Positions 48,806 to 57,924 of a stretch of 64,000 bases of DNA are shown one piece after another. The translations under genes were made by a program, and so were the position numbers. Position 1 is the stretch's first letter, and each line of letters opens with the position of its first letter. The notes below the pieces were generated by a model. That model did not search any database. It saw nothing but the letters and a program-made list of their open reading frames with translations, and was not told where the DNA came from. Location: assembly GCA_947371015.1 (NCBI GenBank), contig CANBNK010000006.1, positions 20,277 through 84,276 on the forward strand. Reading direction: 5' to 3'. Origin of the DNA: Acetobacteraceae bacterium. Its GTDB lineage: Bacteria; Pseudomonadota; Alphaproteobacteria; Acetobacterales; Acetobacteraceae.

Positions 48806-49570
48806 CTACTCCGCCGTCCAGCCGCCGTCCACGACCAGGGCGCTGCCCGTCATCAGCGCCGAGGCCTCCGACGCCAGGAACACCACCGGCCCCATCAGAT
48901 CCGCGACCTGGCCCACCCGGCCCAGCTTGATCTTCGACAGCACCCATTCCCGGAACTCCGGCTTCTCGAAGAACGGTTTTGTCAGCGGTGTCTCGATGAA
49001 GGTCGGCCCCAGCGTGTTCACCCTGATACCAAACGGGGCCAACTCAATGGCCGCGGCCTTGGTCCAGCCTTCCATCGCCCATTTGCTGGCGCAATAGACG
49101 CTGCGGTTCGGCCCGCCGACATGGCCCATCTGCGACGACACATTGATGATGGAGCCCGCCACGCCATCCTCCCGCATCCGCCGCGCCACGGCCTGGGCGG
49201 CGAAGAAGGCGGCGCGCAGGTTCAGCTCCATCACCTGGTCGAACTCGGCCTCGGTCACGTCCAGGAAATGCGCCGGCTTGTTGGTGCCGGCATTGTTGAG
49301 GAAGGCGTGGTAGGCCGGGCGCGCCGCCAGCGCCTGGCGCAGGGCCGGCAGGTCGGTCACGTCCAGCACCAGCGTGTCCGCAGCCCCGCCGGCGGCACGG
49401 ATGGCCGTGGCCGCCGCCACGATCTCGCCGCCGCTGCGGGCCAGCAGCGTCACCGCCGCGCCGGCCTCGGCCAGCGCCACGGCCGCCGCCAGGCCAATGC
49501 CCCGCCCGGCGCCGCTGACCAGGGCGCGCTTGCCATCCAGGCGGAAACCCGGCGATTGCGGCAGGTTCAT
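48806..49570 (-). CDS. SDR family oxidoreductase
   Basis: A 254-residue classical short-chain dehydrogenase. GAGRGIG (20-26) binds the cofactor, NNAG, INVSS and YCASK supply the catalytic Asn-Ser-Tyr-Lys set, and the protein ends in VVDGGW. It is the first gene of the minus-strand catabolic operon and divergent from a TRAP receptor across 135 bp. Its partner HisD-family dehydrogenase follows after 29 bp. Substrate unknown. Confidence 0.92.
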   Translation of the reverse strand: MNLPQSPGFRLDGKRALVSGAGRGIGLAAAVALAEAGAAVTLLARSGGEIVAAATAIRAAGGAADTLVLDVTDLPALRQALAARPAYHAFLNNAGTNKPAHFLDVTEAEFDQVMELNLRAAFFAAQAVARRMREDGVAGSIINVSSQMGHVGGPNRSVYCASKWAMEGWTKAAAIELAPFGIRVNTLGPTFIETPLTKPFFEKPEFREWVLSKIKLGRVGQVADLMGPVVFLASEASALMTGSALVVDGGWTAE

Positions 49571-49705
49571 GCTCTCATTGCTCTCAACATCGGCCCGGGA
49601 CTGTAGCGGCCGGCGCCGCGCGGTCCAGGGGGTGTCCGCAGGGGGCCTTGCGCCCGGGGGCGAAACCACCGGAAACTGCCGCCACAAGAAACGGGAGGAC
49701 GAACC

Positions 49706-50710
49706 ATGCGTCGCTTATTCGGGGCCCTGATCGGCGCCACGTTATTGGGCGGCGTCATGCCCGCCGGCCCGGCCGCGGCCCAGAGCCAGGCCCAGACCCG
49801 CTGGGTCATGGCCACGCCCTATGCCGAGGCCAACTACCACACCCGCAACATCCGCGGCTTCATCGAGGATATCGAGAAGACCACCGAAGGCCGCATCGGC
49901 GTCCAGCTGCACGTCAACGCCAGCCTGCTGCCGCTGCCGCAGATCAAGCGTGCCGCCCAGACCGGCCAGGTGCAGTTGGGCGAGGTGCTGCTCTCCGCCT
50001 TCGGCAACGAAGACCCGTTCTTCGACGTGGATAGCGTCCCCTTCCTGGCTGACAATTGGGAACGTTCGGCAGCGCTGCACCAGGCCACCCTGCCCTTCAT
50101 CCAGCAGCGGTTCGAGCGCAGCGGCCTGCGCCTGCTCTACATGGTCCCCTGGACCAGCCAGGGCTTCTACACCCGCCAGCCACTGACCGAACTTGACCAG
50201 CTGAAGGGCAGCCGCTTCCGCGTGTTCAACGTGCTGACCACGCGCTTCGCGGAGCTCCTGGGCGCCACGCCAGTCACGGTGCAGGTGGCGGAAATCCCGC
50301 AGGCCTTTGCCACCAATGTGGTCAATGTGATGTTCACCTCGGCACCCACCGGCGTGGATACCAGCGCCTGGGACTTCGCCCGCCACTTCACCGATGTCGG
50401 CGGCATGCGCACCCGCAACGCCATCTTCGTCAACGCCCGCGCCTTCAACGCGCTGAGCCAGGCCGACCAGCAGGCGGTGCTGCAAGCCGCCGCCCGCGCC
50501 CAGGTCCGTGGCCTCGACTTCGCCAAACAGGCCGAGGAAGACATGCTCGGCCGCCTGCGCAGCCGCGGCATGGAAGTTGCGTCTGCCAGCCCCGAACTGC
50601 TCGGCCAACTGCGCGCCATCGGGGCGCGGCAGACCGAGGAATGGGCCACCCGTGCCGGCGCCGAAGGCCCGCACATGCTGGCCCGCTACAGGGAGTTGCT
50701 GGCGCGATGA
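49706..50710 (+). CDS. TRAP transporter substrate-binding protein, DctP type
   Basis: A 334-residue periplasmic receptor. The signal peptide ends near GPAAAQS. WVMATPYAEANYHTRNIRGF and the RVFNVLTTRFAELLGATPVTV segment, containing the ligand-binding arginine, are DctP features. It would feed a DctQM sodium symporter, but no such genes are in the window. GGGAGGAC precedes the ATG. It overlaps the next SDR gene by ATGA and is divergent from the SDR/HisD operon, so it may import that pathway's substrate. Confidence 0.92.
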   Translation: MRRLFGALIGATLLGGVMPAGPAAAQSQAQTRWVMATPYAEANYHTRNIRGFIEDIEKTTEGRIGVQLHVNASLLPLPQIKRAAQTGQVQLGEVLLSAFGNEDPFFDVDSVPFLADNWERSAALHQATLPFIQQRFERSGLRLLYMVPWTSQGFYTRQPLTELDQLKGSRFRVFNVLTTRFAELLGATPVTVQVAEIPQAFATNVVNVMFTSAPTGVDTSAWDFARHFTDVGGMRTRNAIFVNARAFNALSQADQQAVLQAAARAQVRGLDFAKQAEEDMLGRLRSRGMEVASASPELLGQLRAIGARQTEEWATRAGAEGPHMLARYRELLAR

Positions 50711-51462
50711 GCAACAAGGTCGTCCCGAAGGTCGTGCTCGTCACCGGCGCGCAGCAGGGCATCGGCGCCGCCTGCGCGCTGGCCTTCGCCGCCGCCGGCT
50801 ACGATGTTGCGGTGAACTGGCTGGACGACCAGGCCGCCGCCGAGCGCGTGGCGGCAGGCGTGCGCGGCCATGGCCGCCGCGCCGCGCTGGTGCAGGGCAG
50901 CGTCGGCACCGTGCCGGGCTGCCAGGCCATCGTGCGGGATGCGCTGGCCGCGCTCGGCCGGATCGACGCGCTGGTCAACAACGCCGGCATCTTCCCGCGG
51001 ACCACCTTCCTCGACATGGAGGAAGCCCAGTGGGATGCGGTGCACAGCGTGAACCTGAAGGGCAGCGCCTTCACCGGCCAGGCGGTGGCCCGTGCCATGG
51101 TGGCGGCCGGCCACGGCGGGGCGGTGGTCAACCTATCCTCCTCCTCGGTCCGTGGGGCGGCGCTGGGCGTGCACTACAGCGCCAGCAAGAACGGCATCAT
51201 CGGCATCACCCGCAGCATGGCGCTGGCGCTGGCGCCGCATGATATCCGCGTCAACGCCATCGCCCCGGGCACCAGCGACACCGCCCAGCCGCGCTATGGC
51301 AACACGGATGCCGAACTGGCGGAGCTGGTGAAAGCCTTTCCCATCCAGCGCCTCGGTACGCCCGAGGAAATCGCCAGCCTGGCGGTCTACCTCTGCTCGG
51401 ACGCGGCGGCCTGGGTGACCGGGCAGTGCTGGCACATCAACGGCGGCAATTACATGGTGTAG
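50707..51462 (+). CDS. SDR family oxidoreductase (3-oxoacyl reductase-like)
   Basis: A 251-residue classical SDR. GAQQGIGAA near residues 15-23, NNAGIFPR, NLSSSSV and YSASKNG are the cofactor and catalytic motifs; the C-terminus ends HINGGNYMV. Its start overlaps the DctP stop by 4 bp, coupling import and oxidation or reduction of a solute. It is convergent with a phosphatase gene, 22 bp apart. Confidence 0.92.
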   Translation: MSNKVVPKVVLVTGAQQGIGAACALAFAAAGYDVAVNWLDDQAAAERVAAGVRGHGRRAALVQGSVGTVPGCQAIVRDALAALGRIDALVNNAGIFPRTTFLDMEEAQWDAVHSVNLKGSAFTGQAVARAMVAAGHGGAVVNLSSSSVRGAALGVHYSASKNGIIGITRSMALALAPHDIRVNAIAPGTSDTAQPRYGNTDAELAELVKAFPIQRLGTPEEIASLAVYLCSDAAAWVTGQCWHINGGNYMV

Positions 51463-51484
51463 CGGCCCGGACGGCGGCGCCCTG

Positions 51485-52240
51485 CTACTCCAGCAGCAGG
51501 TCGCGCAGCCGCTCCAGCCGGCCACCGCCCAGCCCCAGGCCCTGATCGAGCAGCACCGCGACATCGCCATAGGGCGCCACGGCGGTGGTCATCGCCGCCT
51601 CCAGCAGCGCCGGATGCGTGCCGTACAGCGCATCCGCCAGCGGCTTGGGGGAGCCGGGCGGCATCGGGAAGTCCTTCCGCCACAGTCGGTCCGTCGCCAC
51701 GTAGTCATCCATGATCGTCTGCTGGCTCGCCCCCAGCGCGGTGAGGATCAGCGCGGCGCCGATGCCGGTGCGGTCCTTGCCGGCGGAGCAATGGAACAGC
51801 AGCGCCTGGCGTTCCGGCTGCAGCAGCAGGTCGAACATCTCGCGGTAGCGGTGCAGGTAGGTGGTCACGTAGTCCAGGTAGGCGCGCTTCAGCAGGTCCA
51901 CCACATCCTCGCCGGTGGCCTGCTCCCGCCGCATCAGGTCGGCCAGGCTGGCGCCCACGGTGGGTTCTATCGGCAGCGAAATCCGCTCCGCCCCCTCGGG
52001 CAGCCGGCTCGGCCGATGTGCCGCCTCCGCCACGCCGCGCAGGTCGCACACGGTGCGCAGCCCCAGTGCCCGAACCTGCGCCACATCGGCCTCGGTCAGG
52101 TTCGCCAGCGTGGCCGAGCGGAAGATGCGGCCAAAGCGGACGCGCCGGCCGTCCAGCACCTGGTAGCCGCCGAGGTCGCGCAGGTTGGAGGCGCCGTCCA
52201 GCGGCACGGCGCGGGGCAGGTCTTGCGGATGCGTTGTCAT
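51485..52240 (-). CDS. Tyrosine/serine protein phosphatase-like protein
   Basis: A 251-residue protein of the bacterial Tyr-phosphatase family (Y_phosphatase3). The P-loop is HCSAGKDRTG with C151 and R157, and the N-terminal SNLRDLGGY motif is typical, as is FRSATLANLTEADV. Such enzymes dephosphorylate proteins or phosphoinositides; some are secreted effectors, but no signal is seen here. It is a single-gene unit between two plus-strand SDR genes, divergent from the second. Confidence 0.92.
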   Translation of the reverse strand: MTTHPQDLPRAVPLDGASNLRDLGGYQVLDGRRVRFGRIFRSATLANLTEADVAQVRALGLRTVCDLRGVAEAAHRPSRLPEGAERISLPIEPTVGASLADLMRREQATGEDVVDLLKRAYLDYVTTYLHRYREMFDLLLQPERQALLFHCSAGKDRTGIGAALILTALGASQQTIMDDYVATDRLWRKDFPMPPGSPKPLADALYGTHPALLEAAMTTAVAPYGDVAVLLDQGLGLGGGRLERLRDLLLE

Positions 52241-52321
52241 GCCCCGAGTTTCGCCCCCGACTTGACGGCGGGCAAGCCTGCCCCGGACAATCACCCACAA
52301 TCTTTCACGGAGGAACCACCA

Positions 52322-53113
52322 ATGCCCGGCCCAACCCTTTTCGACCTCAGCGGAAAAGTCGCCATCGTCACCGGCGGCAGCCGCGGCATAGGCCGCGCCA
52401 TTGCGGAGCGCATGGCCGAGCACGGCGCCAAGGTCGTCGTCGCCAGCCGCAAGGTGGATGCCTGCCAGGAAGTTGTCGACGTCATCAAGTCCAAGGGCGG
52501 CGAGGCCATCGCGGTTGCCTGCAACATTGGCCGCAAGCCGGAGTTGCAGAACCTGGTGGACGAGACGATCAAGGCCTATGGCGGCGTGGACATCCTGGTG
52601 GCCAATGCCGCGATCAACCCGCACTACGGCAGCATGACCGCCATCCCGGACGACATCTTCGACAAGATGATGTCCACCAATGTGAAGTGCAACATGTGGC
52701 TGTCCCACATGTGCATCCCCAGCATGGAACAGCGCGGCGGCGGCTCCATCATCATCGTGTCCTCCATCGGCGGCTATCGCGGCAGCCAGATGCTGGGCAC
52801 CTACGCCATTACCAAGGCGGCCGACATTCAGCTGGCGCGCAACCTGGCGGTGGAGCACGGGCCGAAGAACATCCGCGCCAACTGCATCGCCCCTGGCCTG
52901 GTCCGCACCGACTTCGCCCGCGCGCTGTGGGAGAACCCGGTGCTGTACAAGAAGCGGACGCGCGATACGCCGCTGCAGCGCATCGGCGAGCCGGACGAGA
53001 TCGCCGGCTGCGCGGTATTCCTGGCGGCACCCGCCGGCAGCTTCACCACTGGCCAGAGCTTCGTCATCGATGGCGGCACGCTGGCGGGCAGCGTCGTCCA
53101 CCCGGATGACTGA
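52322..53113 (+). CDS. SDR family oxidoreductase
   Basis: A 263-residue classical SDR: GGSRGIGRAIAERM near residues 18-31, NAAINPHYG in place of NNAG, IVSSIGG and YAITK catalytic block, and VIDGGTLAG at the end. The initiation context GGAGGAACCACCA-ATG is strong and fixes the start; the frame is open much further upstream. It resembles SDRs linked to acyl-CoA metabolism (DHRS4-like), but no CoA genes are adjacent. The next gene is a Bug receptor 91 bp downstream. Confidence 0.92.
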   Translation: MPGPTLFDLSGKVAIVTGGSRGIGRAIAERMAEHGAKVVVASRKVDACQEVVDVIKSKGGEAIAVACNIGRKPELQNLVDETIKAYGGVDILVANAAINPHYGSMTAIPDDIFDKMMSTNVKCNMWLSHMCIPSMEQRGGGSIIIVSSIGGYRGSQMLGTYAITKAADIQLARNLAVEHGPKNIRANCIAPGLVRTDFARALWENPVLYKKRTRDTPLQRIGEPDEIAGCAVFLAAPAGSFTTGQSFVIDGGTLAGSVVHPDD

Positions 53114-53204
53114 TTGCTGTTGACAGGACGCGCCCTGCGTTCCTAGTATGTTCCTGTCAGCGGGTTTACTGCGCCCGCTGGCCAAGATGAAATGGGGGAT
53201 GGCC

Positions 53205-54170
53205 ATGGCTTGGTTGGCACGGCGGGCCTTGCTGGCCGCCACGGGTGGGCTTCTGGCCGCCCCTGCCCTCGGCCAAGCTTGGCCATCCCGCCCCATCCGC
53301 CTGCTGGTCGGCTTCGCCCCCGGCGGCACCACCGACATCATGGCCCGCCTGGCTGCCGAGAAGATTGGCCCGCAACTCGGCCAGCCCGTGGTGGTGGAGA
53401 ACCTGCCTGGCGCCACCGGCAACATCGCCGCGGCCGCTGCGGCCCGGGCGGAACCGGATGGCCATACCCTGCTGCTCGGCTCGCCCGGCCCGTTGGCGCT
53501 GAACCGCTGGCTGTTCAAGTCCATGCCGTTCGACAGCCGCACTGCCTTCGCGCCCATCGGGCTGATCGCGGTGGTGCCGAACGTGGTGATGGTGCGCCCG
53601 GGGCTGGCGGCCCATTCGCTGGCGGAGCTGGAAGCGTTGCTGAAGGGCGGCCAGCTGCGCACCGGCAGCCCAGGCGTCGGCACCACCGGCCACCTGACCA
53701 ATGCGCTGTTCCAGGCCGCGGTGGGCGGCCAGGCGGTGCATGCGGGGTATCGCGGCAGCGTGCCGATGCTGACCGACCTGATGGCCGGCCATATCGACTA
53801 CGCGGTGGACCAGCTCTCGCCGCCCCTGCCGCTGCTGCGCGATGGCAAGCTGCGCGCCGTGGCGGTCAGTTCGGCGCAACGCTCGGCCCTGCTGCCGAAT
53901 GTGCCGACCATGGACGAACAGGGCCGCCCCGGGCTTTCCGTCACCGCCTGGTTTTCGCTGGTCGCGCCCAGCGGTACGCCGGCGGCGGCGATATCACGTA
54001 TCAACACCGCGTTGAACGAAGCGCTGCGCCGCCCCGAAACGCGCGAGCAATTGGCATTGCAGGCCGCCACCGCCGGCGGTGGAACGCCGGAGTCGCTGGC
54101 GGCGCTGATCCGCACCGAGGAAGCCGCGGCCCAGCGTGCGGTAGCACTTGCGGGCATTCAGCCGGAGTAG
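53205..54170 (+). CDS. Bug/TctC-family substrate-binding protein
   Basis: A 321-residue Bug receptor. Several in-frame ATGs exist (53187, 53199, 53205); the last is chosen because GGGGG at 53194-53198 is correctly spaced and it gives MAWLARRALLAATGGLLAAP, a clean signal peptide. GFAPGGTTDIMARLA, VVVENLPGATGN and PDGHT are family motifs; LPGA replaces the usual RGGA. It stands alone, upstream of the long leader of prkA. Confidence 0.9.
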   Translation: MAWLARRALLAATGGLLAAPALGQAWPSRPIRLLVGFAPGGTTDIMARLAAEKIGPQLGQPVVVENLPGATGNIAAAAAARAEPDGHTLLLGSPGPLALNRWLFKSMPFDSRTAFAPIGLIAVVPNVVMVRPGLAAHSLAELEALLKGGQLRTGSPGVGTTGHLTNALFQAAVGGQAVHAGYRGSVPMLTDLMAGHIDYAVDQLSPPLPLLRDGKLRAVAVSSAQRSALLPNVPTMDEQGRPGLSVTAWFSLVAPSGTPAAAISRINTALNEALRRPETREQLALQAATAGGGTPESLAALIRTEEAAAQRAVALAGIQPE

Positions 54171-54659
54171 CGACGGCTGCCGCAACGCGGCCTTCGCACC
54201 ACCGCGCCACGGTACCGGCATCGCCCGACGCAGGCCCGCCCCGGCCGACGATTACAGTTGCATTCGCGCTTCGCGTTCAGCCACCATGATTGCGTGTTGC
54301 GAGGGTCTCGCATGGCTTGCACAGGCGGTCTTCATTCGCCCCTGGGGGCGACTGAAGCGAACCAGGTGGCTGCATGCCGGCACCCGCCGAAGGCCGAGAG
54401 ACGCTTCGCGCACGGGAAGAAACGCGGCTTGCTGTTCAGCGTTCTGGCGTAGCGCCGGTAAGCGTTGCGCCTGTTCTGGCGTACCCCCTTTCGCTGCCCG
54501 CGAGCCGGTGCCTGCGACGACGGTCCACGACAGGTGGACGCAGGTTTTCTCCGCTCTCTTGCGTCGATTTGCGGCAGCACAACATCGCTATCCGGTGCGG
54601 TTGACGCGAACGGAGAATAGTTCCGTCGCGCTGGGCCAGCATCGGTGCAGGAGCGGCCG
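54171..54659. other. 489-bp intergenic region upstream of prkA
   Basis: No convincing gene. Two copies of GTTCTGGCGTA lie about 35 bp apart near 54440 and 54475. CGCGAACGGA (54605-54614) and TCCGTCGCG (54622-54630) form a near-perfect inverted repeat 30 bp before the prkA start. TTGACG at 54601 could be a -35, without a good -10. The region is likely the regulatory leader of the stress operon. Confidence 0.5.
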
Positions 54660-56606
54660 ATGAGCATGACCACCGATATCTTCTCCGAATACTCCCGCGC
54701 CTATGAACAACGCCGCGACGCCGACATGTCGCTGGCCGAGTTTCTGGAGGGCTGCCGCACCGACCCCGGCCGCTACGCCAGCGCGCCCGAGCGCATCCTC
54801 GCCGCCATCGGTGAGGCCGAGGTGGTGGACACCGCGAAGGAAGCGCGGCTCGGCCGCATCTTCCTCAACCGCACCATCCGCCGCTACCCCGCCTTCGCCG
54901 AGTTCTACGGCATGGAGGAGACGATCGAGCGCATCGTCGGCTTCTTCCGCCACGCGGCGCAGGGGCTGGAGGAGCGCAAGCAGATCCTCTATTTGCTCGG
55001 CCCCGTCGGCGGCGGCAAGTCCAGCCTGGCGGAGCGCCTGAAGGCGCTGATGGAGCAGGAGCCGATCTACGTACTGAAGGCCGGCGATGACCTCTCGCCG
55101 GTGTTCGAAAGCCCGCTCGGCCTGTTCAACCCGGAAACCATGGGGGCCGCGCTGGAGGAACGCTACGGCATTCCGCGCCGCCGCCTGAACGGGCTGATGA
55201 GCCCGTGGTGCATCAAGCGGCTGGACGAGTTCGGCGGCGACATCACCAGGTTCCGCGTTGCCAAGGTGCGGCCCTCCCGGCTGCGGCAGACCGGCATAGC
55301 CAAGACCGAGCCGGGCGACGAGAACAACCAGGATATCTCGAGCCTGGTCGGCAAGGTGGACATCCGCAAGCTGGAGGTCTTCCCGCAGAACGACCCCGAC
55401 GCCTACAGCTTCTCCGGCGGCCTGAACCGCGCGAACCAGGGCATCCTGGAGTTCGTCGAGATGTTCAAGGCGCCCATAAAAATGCTGCACCCGCTGCTGA
55501 CGGCGACGCAGGAGGGCAACTACATCGGCACCGAGAACATCGGCGCCCTGCCCTTTACCGGCATCATCCTGGCGCACTCGAACGAGAGCGAGTGGCAGAC
55601 CTTCAAAAACAACAAGAACAACGAAGCCTTCATCGACCGCATCTACGTCATCAAGGTGCCGTACTGCCTGCGGGCGACCGAGGAGCAGAAGATCTACGCC
55701 AAGCTGGTCAGCAGCAGCGAGCTGGCCGCCGCCCCCTGCGCCCCAGCGACGCTGGAGATGCTGGCCAAGTTCAGCGTGCTGTCCCGCCTGCGCAAGCACG
55801 AGAACAGCAACATCTTCGCCAAGATGCGCGTCTATGACGGCGAAAGCCTGAAGGAGACCGACCCGCGCGCCAAGACGATGCAGGAATACCGCGACGCCGC
55901 CGGCCCGGATGAGGGCATGGAAGGCACGTCAACGCGCTTTGCCTTCAAGGTGCTGGCCGCCACCTTCAACCACGACACCACCGAGATCTCCGCCGACCCG
56001 GTGCACCTGATGTACGTGCTGGAGCAATCCATCCGGCGCGAGCAATACGCCGAGGAGACCGAGAAGCGGCTGCTGGAGTTCATCAAGGGCGAGCTTGGCC
56101 CGCGCTACGCCGAGTTCATCGGCAACGAGATCCAGAAGGCCTACCTGGAGAGCTACAGCGAATACGGCCAGAACCTGTTCGACCGCTACGTGTCCTACGC
56201 CGACGCCTGGATCGAGGACATGGACTACAAGGACCCCGACACCGGGCAGATGCTGAACCGCGACCTGCTGAACCAGGAACTGACGAAAATCGAAAAGCCC
56301 GCGGGCATCGCCAACCCCAAGGATTTTCGTAATGAGGTGGTGAAGTTCGCGCTGCGGGCGCGGGCCAATCGCGGCGGCCAGAACCCGCGCTGGACCAGCT
56401 ACGAGAAGCTGCGCGAGGTGATCGAGAAGCGCATGTTCTCACAAGTAGAAGACCTGCTGCCGGTGATCAGCTTCGGCAGCAAGAAGGACAGCGACACCGA
56501 GAAGAAGCACAGCGACTTCGTCGCCCGCATGACGGAGCGCGGCTATACCGAACGGCAAGTTAGGCGCCTGGTGGAATGGTACATGCGCGTCAAGCAGGCC
56601 GGCTGA
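54660..56606 (+). CDS. prkA: PrkA family serine protein kinase (YeaG-like)
   Basis: A 648-residue AAA+/kinase protein. The P-loop GPVGGGKSS is at residues 114-122; FSGGLNRANQGILEFVEMFK and LTATQEGNYIG belong to the PrkA AAA domain, and the C-terminal part is the kinase-like PrkA region. In E. coli YeaG works with YeaH in stationary phase and nitrogen stress. Of three candidate starts the ATG at 54660 follows CAGGAG best. It heads a three-gene operon with yeaH and spoVR. Confidence 0.95.
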   Translation: MSMTTDIFSEYSRAYEQRRDADMSLAEFLEGCRTDPGRYASAPERILAAIGEAEVVDTAKEARLGRIFLNRTIRRYPAFAEFYGMEETIERIVGFFRHAAQGLEERKQILYLLGPVGGGKSSLAERLKALMEQEPIYVLKAGDDLSPVFESPLGLFNPETMGAALEERYGIPRRRLNGLMSPWCIKRLDEFGGDITRFRVAKVRPSRLRQTGIAKTEPGDENNQDISSLVGKVDIRKLEVFPQNDPDAYSFSGGLNRANQGILEFVEMFKAPIKMLHPLLTATQEGNYIGTENIGALPFTGIILAHSNESEWQTFKNNKNNEAFIDRIYVIKVPYCLRATEEQKIYAKLVSSSELAAAPCAPATLEMLAKFSVLSRLRKHENSNIFAKMRVYDGESLKETDPRAKTMQEYRDAAGPDEGMEGTSTRFAFKVLAATFNHDTTEISADPVHLMYVLEQSIRREQYAEETEKRLLEFIKGELGPRYAEFIGNEIQKAYLESYSEYGQNLFDRYVSYADAWIEDMDYKDPDTGQMLNRDLLNQELTKIEKPAGIANPKDFRNEVVKFALRARANRGGQNPRWTSYEKLREVIEKRMFSQVEDLLPVISFGSKKDSDTEKKHSDFVARMTERGYTERQVRRLVEWYMRVKQAG

Positions 56607-56616
56607 TAGGGGCGAC

Positions 56617-57924
56617 ATGGAGATCCTGGACCGCAGGCTCAACCCGAAAGGCAAGAGCCTGCCGAACCGCCAACGCTTCCTGCGCCGCGCCAAGGCGCTG
56701 ATCCAGGACGCGGTGCGGGACAGCAGCGCCCAGCGGGACATCCGCGGCGCTGACGGCGGCGGCGAGGTCAGCATACCCATGCATGGCGTGCGCGAACCCA
56801 GCTTCAGCCTGGGCCAGGGCGGCATCCGCGAACATGTGCTGCCCGGCAACAAGGAATACCGCGAGGGCGACGAAATCCAGCGCCCGCCAGGTGGTGGCGG
56901 CGGCGGTTCCGGCAACGAGGGCAGCGACGATGGCGGCGGCGAGGACAGCTTCCGCTTCGTGCTGACCCGCGAGGAATTCCTGGAACTGTTCCTGGACGAC
57001 CTGGAACTGCCGGACCTGGCCAAGCGCCGCCTGGCGCAACTGGTGGACCCGGCCTTCCGTCGCGCCGGCTACACCTCCAGCGGGTCGCCGGCCAACCTCT
57101 CGCTGTCGCGCACGCTGCGCAACAGCCTGTCGCGCCGCATTGCGCTGAAGCGGCCGAAGCCGGAAGGCATCGCGCAGTTCGAGGCTGAGATCGCCCGGCT
57201 CGAAGCCCTCGGCGACCCTGCCGACGAAGTGCCGGAACTGCGCGCCCAGTTGGAGCGTGCGCTGCGCCGCAGCCAGCGCATCCCCTACATCGACCCGATC
57301 GACGTGCGCTACCGCCGGTTTGAGCCGGTGCCGCGGCCGGTGGCCCAGGCGGTGATGTTCTGCCTGATGGATGTGTCGGGCAGCATGACAGAAGACATGA
57401 AGGACCTGGCCAAGCGCTTCTACATGTTGCTCTACCTGTTCCTCCAGCGCCGCTACAAGCAGGTGGAAGTCGTCTTCATCCGCCACACGCATGAAGCGAA
57501 GGAGGTGGACGAGCAGACCTTCTTCCACAGCCGAGAAACCGGCGGCACGCTGGTCTCCACCGCGCTGGAGGAAATGCGCAAGGTCATCGAGGCGCGCTTC
57601 CCGCCCGGCGAGTGGAACATCTACGCCGCCCAGGCCAGCGACGGCGACAACGCCGCCGGCGACAGCACCCGCACCGCCCGCTTGCTGCTGGAACACCTGC
57701 TGCCGGCGGTGCAGTACTACGCCTATATCGAGGTCGGCCGCGACGGCGAGCACGGCATGCCCGGCTTCCCCCGCGGCGCCACCGACCTGTGGCGCACCTA
57801 CGAACAACTCGTCGTCGCCGGCGCGCCGATGGCGATGAAGCGCGTGCGCAACCGGCGCGAGATCTTCCCGGTTTTCCGCGAACTTTTCCGCAAGCGCGGG
57901 CTGACCGAGGAGGCCACCGCATGA
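56617..57924 (+). CDS. yeaH: YeaH/YhbH family protein (DUF444, VWA-like)
   Basis: A 435-residue protein. A Gly-rich linker (PPGGGGGGSGNEG, about 90-102) divides an N-terminal region starting ILDRRLNPKGKSLPNRQRF from a von Willebrand A-like domain whose metal site is D252-x-S254-x-S256 (MDVSGSM). FIRHTHEAKEVDEQTFFHS is the conserved DUF444 block. It is the partner of the PrkA-type kinase. The gene starts 10 bp after prkA and overlaps spoVR by ATGA. Confidence 0.95.
   Translation: MEILDRRLNPKGKSLPNRQRFLRRAKALIQDAVRDSSAQRDIRGADGGGEVSIPMHGVREPSFSLGQGGIREHVLPGNKEYREGDEIQRPPGGGGGGSGNEGSDDGGGEDSFRFVLTREEFLELFLDDLELPDLAKRRLAQLVDPAFRRAGYTSSGSPANLSLSRTLRNSLSRRIALKRPKPEGIAQFEAEIARLEALGDPADEVPELRAQLERALRRSQRIPYIDPIDVRYRRFEPVPRPVAQAVMFCLMDVSGSMTEDMKDLAKRFYMLLYLFLQRRYKQVEVVFIRHTHEAKEVDEQTFFHSRETGGTLVSTALEEMRKVIEARFPPGEWNIYAAQASDGDNAAGDSTRTARLLLEHLLPAVQYYAYIEVGRDGEHGMPGFPRGATDLWRTYEQLVVAGAPMAMKRVRNRREIFPVFRELFRKRGLTEEATA

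Noticed and set aside
45987..49097. Open frame of more than 1000 codons on the plus strand
   Set aside because: It is the shadow of the Gfo, deaminase-like, HisD and SDR genes, with low-complexity His/Arg composition and no start signals.
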